From the NCBI GenBank assembly GCA_045640525.1, contig JAZUFE010000019.1, positions 1 through 64,000 of the forward strand: a stretch of 64,000 bases of DNA. The letters are read 5' to 3'. Position 1 is the stretch's first letter; the number at the start of each line of letters is the position of its first letter. Below, piece after piece: positions 27,335-35,807 of this stretch. The notes beneath the pieces are model-generated. The model was not told the origin of the DNA. It searched no databases and worked only from the letters and a program-made list of their open reading frames with translations. The position numbers were made by a program, and so were the translations under genes. The DNA is from JAILLW01 sp045640525. GTDB taxonomy: Bacteria; Bacillota; Clostridia; Lachnospirales; Lachnospiraceae.

Positions 27335-27623
27335 CTTTAAACAATATTTCGCCTTCGTACACCAAACCAAGCTTATTTCGAGCAACCTCCTCGACATAAG
27401 CCTTTGTCTGAGTGTATGTTTCATACTCGGCAATTTCTGTCGCACGCTCCTCTTCGGCGGCAATATCAGCATCAAGCTGGGCTTCTTTTTCTATATACTC
27501 ATTATATCTTTCATGAAGCTGGGCACTCTTGAACGAAACCACAACCACAAGCATAAGAACAATGAAGCCGATCAAAAACATAGCTGTTCTATTCTGTTTT
27601 TTCTTACTTGATCTAGGTAACAT
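27315..27623 (-). CDS. divIC: DivIC/FtsB-family septum formation initiator
   Basis: A 102-residue bitopic protein with a basic cytoplasmic N-terminus (PRSSKKKQNR), one helix at residues 15-31 (MFLIGFIVLMLVVVVSF), and an extracellular coiled coil (LHERYNEYIEKEAQLDADI...). The C-terminal VEEVARNKLGLVYEGEILF motif is typical of FtsB/DivIC. It acts in the division complex with FtsL and DivIB. Its place between rqcP and tilS is that of divIC in Bacillus. yabP and yabQ, which usually lie between rqcP and divIC, are missing here. Confidence 0.9.
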   Translation of the reverse strand: MLPRSSKKKQNRTAMFLIGFIVLMLVVVVSFKSAQLHERYNEYIEKEAQLDADIAAEEERATEIAEYETYTQTKAYVEEVARNKLGLVYEGEILFKDENQSK

Positions 27624-27717
27624 AACAATATTTTATCCAATATTATGAAAACCGTCAAGCCAAAATGTGCCTATTTTACGCGGTTTGCCGCATTGTTTCC
27701 ATGGTTTACATAAAGAT

Positions 27718-27761
27718 ACAATATGTGGTGTCTTTATACCAGCTTCAATACCATATATTGT
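27718..27761. other. Hairpin-forming inverted repeat between rqcP and divIC
   Basis: ACAATATGTGGTGT and ATACCATATATTGT can form a 14-bp stem around a 16-base loop. Pairing is complete (using G-U pairs) only in plus-strand RNA; minus-strand RNA has two A-C mismatches. The minus-strand operon passes through here, so this could be a processing or attenuation site, or it could be chance. The surrounding 27624-27777 interval has no gene. Confidence 0.4.
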
Positions 27762-27777
27762 TAATAAGTGCAAAAAA

Positions 27778-28017
27778 CTACAAAATTTTAAATAAATCTT
27801 TTGCTTCTTCCTTCCTGATTGTCTCCTGAACGGATGTAACCTCGACTTTAACCGTTTTGTTTCCGAAAGCTATTTCGATTATATCTCCCTCTTTAACATT
27901 GGCTCCGGCTTTGGCCACATTACCGTTTATTGTTACTCTGCCTGCATCACATGCTTCATTTGCAACGGTTCTTCTCTTTATCAGTCTTGAAACCTTCAAA
28001 TACTTATCCAATCTCAT
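27778..28017 (-). CDS. rqcP: S4-domain RNA-binding protein RqcP (YabO)
   Basis: A 79-residue protein that is almost entirely an S4 RNA-binding fold: MRLDKYLKVSRLIKRRTVANEA, then GRVTINGNVAKAGANVKEGD. This family (Hsp15-like; YabO in Bacillus) binds stalled 50S subunits and helps RqcH add Ala tails in ribosome quality control (family knowledge). It lies between hup and divIC as in Bacillus. Confidence 0.92.
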   Translation of the reverse strand: MRLDKYLKVSRLIKRRTVANEACDAGRVTINGNVAKAGANVKEGDIIEIAFGNKTVKVEVTSVQETIRKEEAKDLFKIL

Positions 28018-28050
28018 TTTCGTTTCCTCTTACTATGATTAATACAACTA

Positions 28051-28080
28051 AAAAACCTGCTTCCGTGAAGAAGCAGGTTT
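28051..28080 (-). terminator. Terminator of hup
   Basis: On the minus strand AAACCTGCTT and AAGCAGGTTT form a 10-bp stem, followed directly by TTTTTAG. It lies 23 bases after the hup stop and just before rqcP, so hup is mainly a single-gene transcript. Confidence 0.85.
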
Positions 28081-28102
28081 AATAAAGCAATCTAAACTAA
28101 AA

Positions 28103-28375
28103 TTAGTTCAAAAGATCCTTGAAAGCCTTACCAGCTTTGAACTTAGGAGCCTTAGTAGCTTTAATCTTCATTGTAGCACCTGTCTGAGGATTTCTACCCT
28201 CACGAGCTGCTCTCTTAGCAACTTCGAATGTACCAAATCCAACTAACTGAACCTTGTCACCCTTCTTTAATGTCTTCTGAACTGTTTCGATGAAAGCCTT
28301 TAAAGCTGCTTCAGAATCCTTCTTTGAAAGACCAGCCTGCTTAGCGATAGCTTCAACTAATTCTGTCTTGTTCAT
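28103..28375 (-). CDS. hup: HU-family DNA-binding protein
   Basis: A 90-residue histone-like protein that bends and compacts DNA. It shows the full HU pattern: MNKTELVEAIAKQAGLSKKDSE, FGTFEVAKRAAREGRNPQTG (the DNA-binding arm), and KAPKFKAGKAFKDLLN at the end. It has its own strong promoter, an AGGAGG ribosome binding site and a terminator, consistent with high expression. Position upstream of rqcP matches the Bacillus order hbs-like/yabO region in general form. Confidence 0.97.
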   Translation of the reverse strand: MNKTELVEAIAKQAGLSKKDSEAALKAFIETVQKTLKKGDKVQLVGFGTFEVAKRAAREGRNPQTGATMKIKATKAPKFKAGKAFKDLLN

Positions 28376-28410
28376 TTTGAACTCCTCCTATATATACATA
28401 TTTTCCTCGT

Positions 28411-28464
28411 GTTTCTTTCGAAACGCCTATAAATATTTATATCTGTTTTAGGCCGAAAAGTCAA
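28411..28464 (-). promoter_or_regulatory. Strong sigma-A promoter and leader hairpin of hup
   Basis: On the minus strand TTGACT (28464-28459) and TATAAA (28441-28436) are exactly 17 bases apart, one of the best promoter matches in the window. The transcript should begin near 28429. Its leader contains a short hairpin, GTTTC-GAAA-GAAAC (28424-28411), about 36 bases before the ATG. Confidence 0.75.
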
Positions 28465-28535
28465 GGAAAAATGCCCATTTTTCAATATTTTTCGCCATTT
28501 TTGCCTTGCTGTTTGCAGTGCTATTTTACGTAAAC

Positions 28536-29939
28536 CTAATTTAATGAATTCGCACTCAATGTATTACCGCTGACAGTACTTCCGGTGCCATTTGAATTGA
28601 GTGAATTCGAGCTTAAAGAGCTACTTGGAACATTAAGTGAATTACCGCTCAATGACGATGTGGGAATCATCTCGCTAAATGAGAATGTCTGATCCTTTCC
28701 GTCATCATCGATGACAACCGTATAGCTCTTCGTTTCATAACCTTGCTTGTATAAGGTCAGTGTATGTGTACCGGGTGTCTTTTGATATGTTGCCGGAGTT
28801 ATGCCCTTATATATATTATCCTCATACAACTCTGCCCCTGTAGGTGCCTCAACGGTTATTGTCGCATACAGGTTCTTATTAAGTGAATTACCGGACAAAG
28901 AACCGACCGTTCCGGCATTATACTGCCCATCGGTTAAATCCAACTCAACAACCTGATCTATACCCGTAACATCAAAGTATTCGGAAACTGTAGGATATCC
29001 ACTGGCACTTGCCGTTATTTCATGTATACCTACGGGTAACTTGACAGAATATGCAATGTTAACGAAGCTACCGTCAACATATACTGCTGAAGTATTCGGA
29101 GTAATGTTGAACGAAACCACACCCTTTTCCTTTTGTGTCGGAACAATATCTCCGATATCAAGCGTTGTCACGTTATTTCGCGCAATCACCACCTGCCTGT
29201 TCTCGTCGATTCCGTCATTGGTCAAATGAACCGTATACTCACCTTCCGGAACGGTAAAGAGCATATCTTCCATTACTTGAGAAATTACAGTTTGACCTAC
29301 TTCTATCCATCCGCCCACAAGAGCTTCTTCATTCTCAAGTTTTAAGTATCCGTGACCGTCTTCCACCCTGATACTGAGTATATTTTTGCCCTCACCCTGA
29401 ATAGTCAGATTATCGTGAGTAATCAACTGGTTCAAATCTATCTGCTCACCGGATGAGAACACTTTGGTAGCTTTGGAAATGCTGTACGCCTCATCACCTA
29501 TATAAAAAGTCTCCTCGTTTTCCGATACTGAGTATTTCGTTATGTTATCAAAGCAAAACGAATTCGGATCCTGTACAATTGCACCGACTTTTCCTGTAGG
29601 AGCATTATAGGCGATATTTACAACATCACCGCATGACAATTGTTCTATCGAAAGAGGATTGGCATATCTGTCGTTAACAACCGTCGCTCCGTCATAGTAC
29701 ATGGACACAGTTTCGTTTGACTCTATTTCGCAAAACCAAAGCGTCATATCATCGGGATTGTGGCCTTGATATATCAAATGAGCACTTGATACATATATGT
29801 TTTCAACCGACTCTTCTTTGTTCTCGTACTGACTGTTAAAAGTCGAATCATGCGCCAATCCCTTAAATCCGCATCCCGACACAATCAGGCTCAAACAAAG
29901 TGCCATCGTAAACGCTTTCCTAATCTTCATATTAATCAT
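28536..29939 (-). CDS. PEGA-domain lipoprotein with SGNSLN repeats
   Basis: A 467-residue protein with a lipoprotein signal (AFTMALCLSLIVSGC, Cys23). About 230 residues follow that I do not recognise, then PEGA-type beta modules (VPEGEYTVHL, then ITPNTSAVYVDGSFV...LPVGIHEITASASGYPT, then APTGAELYEDNIYKGITPATYQ...GTHTLTLYKQGY). The C-terminal tail repeats a short motif: LSGNSLN twice, LSSNSLN, and SGNTLSANSLN at the very end; another LSGNSLN precedes the last PEGA module's strands. The ATG overlaps the cca stop (ATGA) with GGAGG 7 bases before. Probably a surface protein binding a polymer or partner; function unknown. Confidence 0.85.
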   Translation of the reverse strand: MINMKIRKAFTMALCLSLIVSGCGFKGLAHDSTFNSQYENKEESVENIYVSSAHLIYQGHNPDDMTLWFCEIESNETVSMYYDGATVVNDRYANPLSIEQLSCGDVVNIAYNAPTGKVGAIVQDPNSFCFDNITKYSVSENEETFYIGDEAYSISKATKVFSSGEQIDLNQLITHDNLTIQGEGKNILSIRVEDGHGYLKLENEEALVGGWIEVGQTVISQVMEDMLFTVPEGEYTVHLTNDGIDENRQVVIARNNVTTLDIGDIVPTQKEKGVVSFNITPNTSAVYVDGSFVNIAYSVKLPVGIHEITASASGYPTVSEYFDVTGIDQVVELDLTDGQYNAGTVGSLSGNSLNKNLYATITVEAPTGAELYEDNIYKGITPATYQKTPGTHTLTLYKQGYETKSYTVVIDDDGKDQTFSFSEMIPTSSLSGNSLNVPSSSLSSNSLNSNGTGSTVSGNTLSANSLN

Positions 29940-31294
29940 GAAAGATCCTCCTTGGCTAATTCTATCAGAGTATCTTTGTTATTTAAAGAAGGTTCATCCA
30001 ATACCTTATCCAGTAACCTGTTCAATTCCTCGCCCAATATGGGACCGGACGAATATCCGATACTGATCAAATCAGCTCCTTTAATCGCCAGTTGTTTCAA
30101 ATTCGTGCATTCTCCGTTATCTTTAATTTGGGTATACAACTCCCATAACTGAGATAATCTGAGCAATTTATCATATCTTTTATAATCACTTTGAGCAAGC
30201 GTATCTGCCTTTCTTATCATTAGCAGCAGCGGGAAAATAGGCTCGCCGAGTTCATTAATTGCATGACGTACGGCCTTTACTGTAGGGTCTATCTTTTTAT
30301 CATGATTGGCTACCAACTTACAAACACAGTTCAACGTCTCGTTATCAAATTTCAAGCGCTTCAAAACCTGTCTTGTTATCTGCTCCGAAATTTTCGGATG
30401 TCCGTAGAAATGATCCAATCCCTCCTCATCCACTGTATGGCAGCACGGCTTACCGATATCATGAAACAGCATTGCAAGTCTTAGCATTCTGTCATTTCGA
30501 ATTTCCTGCATTGATTTAACGGTATGCTCTCCGACATTGTATATATGATGAGGATGATTTTGAGGCGTAGTCATCATACGGTCAAATTCCGGCATTATAA
30601 CTGCTGTAATACCCGCCTCATACATATCGATAATCTTTTCCGGATGATCCGAGCAGACCAGCTTAACCAGCTCGACCTGAATTCTCTCCTCGCTTATCTT
30701 CGAAAGATTACCTGAAAGCTGTCGCATGGCTTCAAAAGTATCTTTTTCAATCTCATACCCAAGTTGTGCCGAAAATCTTACTGCCCGCATTATTCTTAGT
30801 GCGTCTTCGCTAAATCTTTCATAAGGTATTCCGACACATCTGATTAACCTGTTTTTGATATCTTCTTGTCCGTTAAAAGGATCGACCAGTCCGTACTCAT
30901 CATTGTACGCCATTGCATTTATTGTAAAATCCCTTCGCAACAAATCTTCCTGCAAAGACGTTGTATAACATACATCCTTTGGATGTCTTGAATCTTCATA
31001 CTTTCCGTCAATTCTGTATGTTGTTACCTCATACCCTATTCCTTTGAGCATTACGGTAACCGTTCCGTGTTCAATTCCCGTATCAATAGTTTTTTTGAAC
31101 AAAGATTTGACCGTATCGGGATCTGCCGAAGTAGTTATATCATAGTCTCCGGGAATTCTGTTAAGAATGGCATCACGAATACAGCCGCCTACAGCAAATG
31201 CTTCGTAGCCGGCTTTTGTAATCGTTTCAATAATGAACTTAACATCCCGGGGTAAGGATATACTAATATTTTTATCCCCCGAAATCTTCGACAT
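29936..31294 (-). CDS. cca: CCA tRNA nucleotidyltransferase
   Basis: Adds or repairs the 3' CCA end of tRNAs. The 452-residue protein has the polymerase-beta-like head GGCIRDAILNRIPGDYDITTS near residue 37, RRDFTINAMAY, RRD/ERI motif segments (DALRIMRAVRF), and a C-terminal HD domain (MLFHDIGKP near residue 280). The form with an HD domain is common in Clostridia. It overlaps the hybrid kinase gene (TAATG) and the PEGA lipoprotein gene (ATGA), so it sits in a tightly coupled operon that mixes tRNA and signalling genes. Confidence 0.93.
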   Translation of the reverse strand: MSKISGDKNISISLPRDVKFIIETITKAGYEAFAVGGCIRDAILNRIPGDYDITTSADPDTVKSLFKKTIDTGIEHGTVTVMLKGIGYEVTTYRIDGKYEDSRHPKDVCYTTSLQEDLLRRDFTINAMAYNDEYGLVDPFNGQEDIKNRLIRCVGIPYERFSEDALRIMRAVRFSAQLGYEIEKDTFEAMRQLSGNLSKISEERIQVELVKLVCSDHPEKIIDMYEAGITAVIMPEFDRMMTTPQNHPHHIYNVGEHTVKSMQEIRNDRMLRLAMLFHDIGKPCCHTVDEEGLDHFYGHPKISEQITRQVLKRLKFDNETLNCVCKLVANHDKKIDPTVKAVRHAINELGEPIFPLLLMIRKADTLAQSDYKRYDKLLRLSQLWELYTQIKDNGECTNLKQLAIKGADLISIGYSSGPILGEELNRLLDKVLDEPSLNNKDTLIELAKEDLS

Positions 31295-33513
31295 TATGTC
31301 AGTTCTCTCATTCTTTGTTTTAATCCGTCAATATCCATATCGTTCATATAATTCTTCAATTCATCGAACAGCTCTTTCGTTTTCGGTCCCTTCTCCATCT
31401 TATCAACATTCTCAAGGATCTCGAAAATCTCTGCAAAGCTGTAATCCTCAATAAGAGATATTATCTTAATGCATACCTGACGAATTTCCTCTTTAGACCA
31501 TTCTTCGCCGTTTCCGGAAGCCTTGGCAACAGCTTCGGAATCATCAACACCGAGGACATGCAACTTAACCTTTTTAATAAAGCTCTCATAATTTTCGAGC
31601 AATTCCTGCATATGTTCATCGATATATTTGCTATCACCGTTTTTGCCGGCGTTTTCCTGACTTCTTGCCATATCGGCTATCCAAACAGCGCCCATTGCGG
31701 CAGCACTGCTCTTAAGTGCATGAACTTCAATAGTATATCTTTCGTAATCACCCGTAGACTGTGTTTCTTTCAATTTGTCAATTTTATTGGGTGCATGTCT
31801 TGAAGATATTTCGCAGATTGACCTGAAATCATCCAAAGTGCCTCCGCAATCCTTGATTTTCCTCTCGAGTATATCCTCCGGAACACCAAGATTTTTCGCC
31901 ATTTCAGCTACTGATTTCTTCTTGTTTTCTTCTTCGTTCGGTACTTTCTCGACAACGGCCTTCGATTCTTCTATTACAATATCGTCCTGTACCTTATCCA
32001 ATTCCGTAACCATATGATCCTGCGGTACAAACTTACGAAGCATCGTTTCCAAATGATGAATTTCCAGAGGTTTGCAAAGATATTCATCAAATCCTTCATT
32101 CATAAGTCGATCTCTGACACCTGCCATGGCATCCGCAGTCAATACGATAATCTTACACTGATTTTCGTAATAATCGCTGATTTTACGTATTTCGCGCATC
32201 GCCATCACACCGTCAAATTCCGGCATCATCTGGTCCATAAAGATAATATCGTATTGATTCTTCATACACAAATCAACTGCTTCTTTACCGCCCGACGCTT
32301 TATCTACCGACAATCCGTATGCTTTCATCAGACCATCCGCAACCGTAAGATTAATCGGATTATCATCCGTAACCAATACCTTAAAATCACGTATTTCAAA
32401 TCTCTCGTTGCTCTTTTTCTTTCGAGCATTAACAATATTCATATCTACCGGAGAATCATCGACGACTTTTTGATCAAGAGTAATTATGAAATTCGAACCG
32501 ACTCCGTATTCACTCTTAACTTCAATTGTTCCGCCCATTAAATCTACATAGCCCTTGGCTATGGACAATCCAAGGCCTCGACCTTCAACGGCATAATTGT
32601 TATTTATATCAAATCTGGAGAATGACTCAAAAATTCTTTCGCGATCTTCTCTTTTAATACCGATACCTGTATCTTTTACCTCAAATCGAAGAGTAACAAA
32701 GCCATCTTTCTTCTCCACGACATGTATATAAAAATCTATTCTTCCTTCTTTGGTAAACTTAACGGCATTGTTAAGGATATTAATCAAAGTACCGCGGATA
32801 CGTATCTTATCACCATACAGATTACTTGGAATATTATCATCAAGATGCATTTCAAATTTCAGACCCTTACGGGAAGCAAGAAGTGCATATGTAGCCTCGA
32901 TATCTCTTATTACGTACGAAATGTAATAATTGGAACAAACCAGCTCCATCTTACCTGATTCAAGCTTGGAAAGATCCAAAATATCGTTGATGATAGCCAA
33001 CAGACTGTAAGATGAATCCTTTATCAAATCCAACTGTTCTTTGGTCTGATCCGATATATTCTGCTTCATCATAATTTCGGCAGACCCGATAATTGCATGA
33101 ATCGGAGTTCTTACTTCATGCGACATATTCGCTAAGAAGGCCGCTTTGAAATTGCTGGTTCTCTCGAGTTTCTCAGACAATTCCTTAATCTGATGAGCCT
33201 GTGCAGACTCTCCGAGAACATCTTCCAGTGTAGCCAATGTTCCCTTGATACCGGATTCCTCCGAAATCTTCTCATATTTTGCACGGTATATTTTTCCGTT
33301 ATATTCAACTTCCTTGGGATTATGCGAAACAATATCTATCGGTCCGAAAAGGCCTTCGTCCATTATAGCCTGACCGATACTGTTAGAATAGACAACATTA
33401 CCGTTTTCATCGACAACAATTAAACCCTCGATGATATTGTTCAAGAGGATGCTTTTGACAATTTCGTTTTCTGTATTCTTTTGACTGAGATTCTTTTTAA
33501 ATAATTTACTCAT
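31294..33513 (-). CDS. Cytosolic hybrid histidine kinase (PAS-like, HisKA, ATPase, REC, Hpt)
   Basis: A 739-residue kinase without membrane segments. A PAS-like region spans residues 20-100 (IIEGLIVVDENGNVVYSN). His132 lies in MSHEVRTP. ATPase motifs are NNAVKFT (248-254), DTGIGI (281-286) and GRGLGLSIA (311-319). A receiver domain covers 377-495 with Asp427, Thr459 and Lys481. An Hpt domain near 560-680 has His598 in HALKSSA. All steps of a His-Asp-His relay are in one protein; the tandem-receiver protein encoded just upstream (8-base overlap) is the likely partner. The signal and output are unknown. Confidence 0.93.
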   Translation of the reverse strand: MSKLFKKNLSQKNTENEIVKSILLNNIIEGLIVVDENGNVVYSNSIGQAIMDEGLFGPIDIVSHNPKEVEYNGKIYRAKYEKISEESGIKGTLATLEDVLGESAQAHQIKELSEKLERTSNFKAAFLANMSHEVRTPIHAIIGSAEIMMKQNISDQTKEQLDLIKDSSYSLLAIINDILDLSKLESGKMELVCSNYYISYVIRDIEATYALLASRKGLKFEMHLDDNIPSNLYGDKIRIRGTLINILNNAVKFTKEGRIDFYIHVVEKKDGFVTLRFEVKDTGIGIKREDRERIFESFSRFDINNNYAVEGRGLGLSIAKGYVDLMGGTIEVKSEYGVGSNFIITLDQKVVDDSPVDMNIVNARKKKSNERFEIRDFKVLVTDDNPINLTVADGLMKAYGLSVDKASGGKEAVDLCMKNQYDIIFMDQMMPEFDGVMAMREIRKISDYYENQCKIIVLTADAMAGVRDRLMNEGFDEYLCKPLEIHHLETMLRKFVPQDHMVTELDKVQDDIVIEESKAVVEKVPNEEENKKKSVAEMAKNLGVPEDILERKIKDCGGTLDDFRSICEISSRHAPNKIDKLKETQSTGDYERYTIEVHALKSSAAAMGAVWIADMARSQENAGKNGDSKYIDEHMQELLENYESFIKKVKLHVLGVDDSEAVAKASGNGEEWSKEEIRQVCIKIISLIEDYSFAEIFEILENVDKMEKGPKTKELFDELKNYMNDMDIDGLKQRMRELT

Positions 33514-34279
33514 CAGTATCCTTCAATACAGCATTAAGTGTACGCAACATATCCATCTTACTTACCGGTTTAAGTAAAAATCTGTCGGGTTTTTTCTCAA
33601 GAGTATCCTCAACAATAGCCCTGTCATTAATACCGACAAGCATCACAACGGGAACCTTGGATAAATTCGACATATTTTTAATATAGCCCAACAATGTATT
33701 TGAACTGTTCAACGGCATCTGATAATCAAGGAGCACTATATCCGGATTGTGCGAAGACATATAGTCCATTGCCAGCTTCACGGAATTAATCATTATTACG
33801 TTATAGTTATCTTTGAGCATATTATTCAATATGCGCAGATATGTCACATCATCATCAATAGCAAGAATCGTTTTCTTACTTGACATGGCATCCTGTCTTA
33901 CTAGCATCTCGTTAACTTTCGCCAATAACTGTTCCTTAACAAGAGGCTTTAAAAGATAACCGTCAACGCCTACGCTGATTGATTCCAAAACTATGTTCCT
34001 TGAACTCTTTCCGGTAACAAAAATTACGGGAATCGAAGCACCTTCGGTTGTATTTCTTAATGCTCTCAATGTCTGAAAACCATCCATTACAGGCATCAAA
34101 ACATCAAGAAGTATCAAATCCGTATGATACTCCTGTACATAGTCAATAGCGAATCGGCCATAACTCACCGTAGCCACAATGTATGTCGGTTCCAAATAGA
34201 ACCGATATACATCCAAAATTTCCTGGTCATCGTCTACTATCAGTATTCTCTTTTTGGAATTTGAAGATAATTCTGACAC
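33506..34279 (-). CDS. Tandem-receiver response regulator (REC-REC), 257 aa
   Basis: Two receiver domains and nothing else: REC1 at residues 10-125 (acidic VDDD, phosphorylation Asp59, Thr89, Lys111) and REC2 at 136-255 (IDDD, Asp185, Lys near 234). In REC2 the conserved Thr/Ser after strand 4 is Val (VVMLVG, residue 215), so its switching may be altered. There is no DNA-binding or enzymatic output domain. The start codon is GTG at 34279 with AGGTGGGG close by. It is coupled to the hybrid kinase and probably passes or stores phosphate within that relay. Confidence 0.9.
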   Translation of the reverse strand: MSELSSNSKKRILIVDDDQEILDVYRFYLEPTYIVATVSYGRFAIDYVQEYHTDLILLDVLMPVMDGFQTLRALRNTTEGASIPVIFVTGKSSRNIVLESISVGVDGYLLKPLVKEQLLAKVNEMLVRQDAMSSKKTILAIDDDVTYLRILNNMLKDNYNVIMINSVKLAMDYMSSHNPDIVLLDYQMPLNSSNTLLGYIKNMSNLSKVPVVMLVGINDRAIVEDTLEKKPDRFLLKPVSKMDMLRTLNAVLKDTDE

Positions 34280-34300
34280 GTAACCCCACCTATACTTAAT

Positions 34301-35737
34301 TTAATACGCGCGTCCCCAATAAACCATTTTCTTGGCAGGTTGTCCGCAATATACACATTTATCGGACAACTCTTCTTGTTCGAAAGGCATGCAACGGCTG
34401 GTAACCGCCATATCTTCCTTAATCTTTTCTTCACATTCTCTGCAACCGCACCACATTGCCTTAACGAATCCGGATTTCTCAGCAAAAACCTTTTCGAATT
34501 CTTCTTTGGTCTTGGCAACATATGTGTGCTCGGCAAGATGCGCTTTGGCTCTTTCAAGCATATCACTTTGAATCTTGGGCAAAAGCTCACCGATTACTGC
34601 TTCAAGTTCATCTATCTTAACTTCTGTCTTTTCACCGTTATCTCTTCTGCAAACGATACATGTTCCGTTCTCAATATCCTTCGGTCCTATTTCGACTCTG
34701 AGCGGTATTCCGCGCATTTCCTGTTCTGCGAACTTAAATCCGGGTGACTTATCCGAATCATCAACCTTAACTCTGAATCCCGAATTTATCAAAGTATCCT
34801 TAATCTCGTATGCCTTATCAAGAACACCTTCCTTCTTTTGCATAATAGGAACTACCATAACCTGAGTAGGTGCAATCATAGGAGGAAGAACAAGTCCCGA
34901 ATCATCTCCGTGTACCATGATTATTGCACCTATAATTCTTGTTGAAACACCCCATGATGTCTGATGAACATACTGAAGCTTATTATCCTTATCTGTATAC
35001 TGGATTCCGAACGCTTCGGCAAATCCTGTTCCGAAGTAGTGTGATGTACCGGATTGAAGAGCCTTTCCATCGTGCATCAAAGCTTCTATTGTGTAAGTAG
35101 CTTCCGCACCCGCGAACTTCTCTTTATCTGTTTTACGACCCTTTACAACCGGAATCGCCAATACTTCACTGCAAAAATCCGCATACACATTCAACATCTG
35201 TTCTGTACGCTCAACAGCTTCCTGTTCGGTTGCATGTGCCGTATGACCTTCCTGCCACAAGAATTCTCTTGAACGAAGGAACGGACGGGTTTCCTTTTCC
35301 CATCTGACTACCGAACACCACTGGTTATATACTTTGGGAAGATCTCTGTAAGAATGAATATCTCCCTTATAGAAATCACAGAATAAAGTCTCCGAAGTAG
35401 GACGCACGCACATTCTCTCCTGCAAAGGATTCAAACCTCCGTGAGTTACCCATGCTACTTCGGGTGCAAAACCTTCAACATGATCCTTTTCCTTTTGTAA
35501 CAGGCTTTCGGGAATAAACATCGGCATATAAACATTCTCAACACCGGTTTCTTTAAATCTTCTGTCAAGTTCACGCTGTATGTTCTCCCACAATGCGTAT
35601 CCTGCAGGCTTAATAACCATGCATCCCTTAACATTCGAATAATCTATAAGTTCAGCCTTCTTAACTACATCCGTATACCACTGTGCAAAGTCCTCACTCA
35701 TAGAAGTAATTGCTTCTACCAACTTCTTATCTGCCAT
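34301..35737 (-). CDS. proS: Prolyl-tRNA synthetase, archaeal/eukaryal type
   Basis: Charges tRNA-Pro. At 478 residues it is the short ProS form, without the editing insertion of the 570-residue bacterial form and with a C-terminal zinc-type domain (CGCREC...CVYCG). It ends in a conserved Tyr (VYWGRAY). Class II motifs are visible: VRPTSETLF, WEKETRPFLRSREFLWQEGHTAH, and GTSHYFGTGF. GGGAGG lies 6 bases before the ATG. This type occurs in archaea, eukaryotes and a minority of bacteria including some Clostridia (family knowledge). No T-box leader is present: only 70 bases separate it from the next gene upstream. Confidence 0.95.
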   Translation of the reverse strand: MADKKLVEAITSMSEDFAQWYTDVVKKAELIDYSNVKGCMVIKPAGYALWENIQRELDRRFKETGVENVYMPMFIPESLLQKEKDHVEGFAPEVAWVTHGGLNPLQERMCVRPTSETLFCDFYKGDIHSYRDLPKVYNQWCSVVRWEKETRPFLRSREFLWQEGHTAHATEQEAVERTEQMLNVYADFCSEVLAIPVVKGRKTDKEKFAGAEATYTIEALMHDGKALQSGTSHYFGTGFAEAFGIQYTDKDNKLQYVHQTSWGVSTRIIGAIIMVHGDDSGLVLPPMIAPTQVMVVPIMQKKEGVLDKAYEIKDTLINSGFRVKVDDSDKSPGFKFAEQEMRGIPLRVEIGPKDIENGTCIVCRRDNGEKTEVKIDELEAVIGELLPKIQSDMLERAKAHLAEHTYVAKTKEEFEKVFAEKSGFVKAMWCGCRECEEKIKEDMAVTSRCMPFEQEELSDKCVYCGQPAKKMVYWGRAY

Positions 35738-35807
35738 TATCGGCCTCCCATTTCATCTCTAAAAGAGTATTCTTTAACTAATATATTGTATACTTTTTGA
35801 GGTAAAT

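Noticed and set aside
35738..35807. T-box leader for proS
   Set aside because: Only 70 bases separate proS from the next gene, with no room for a specifier stem and antiterminator.
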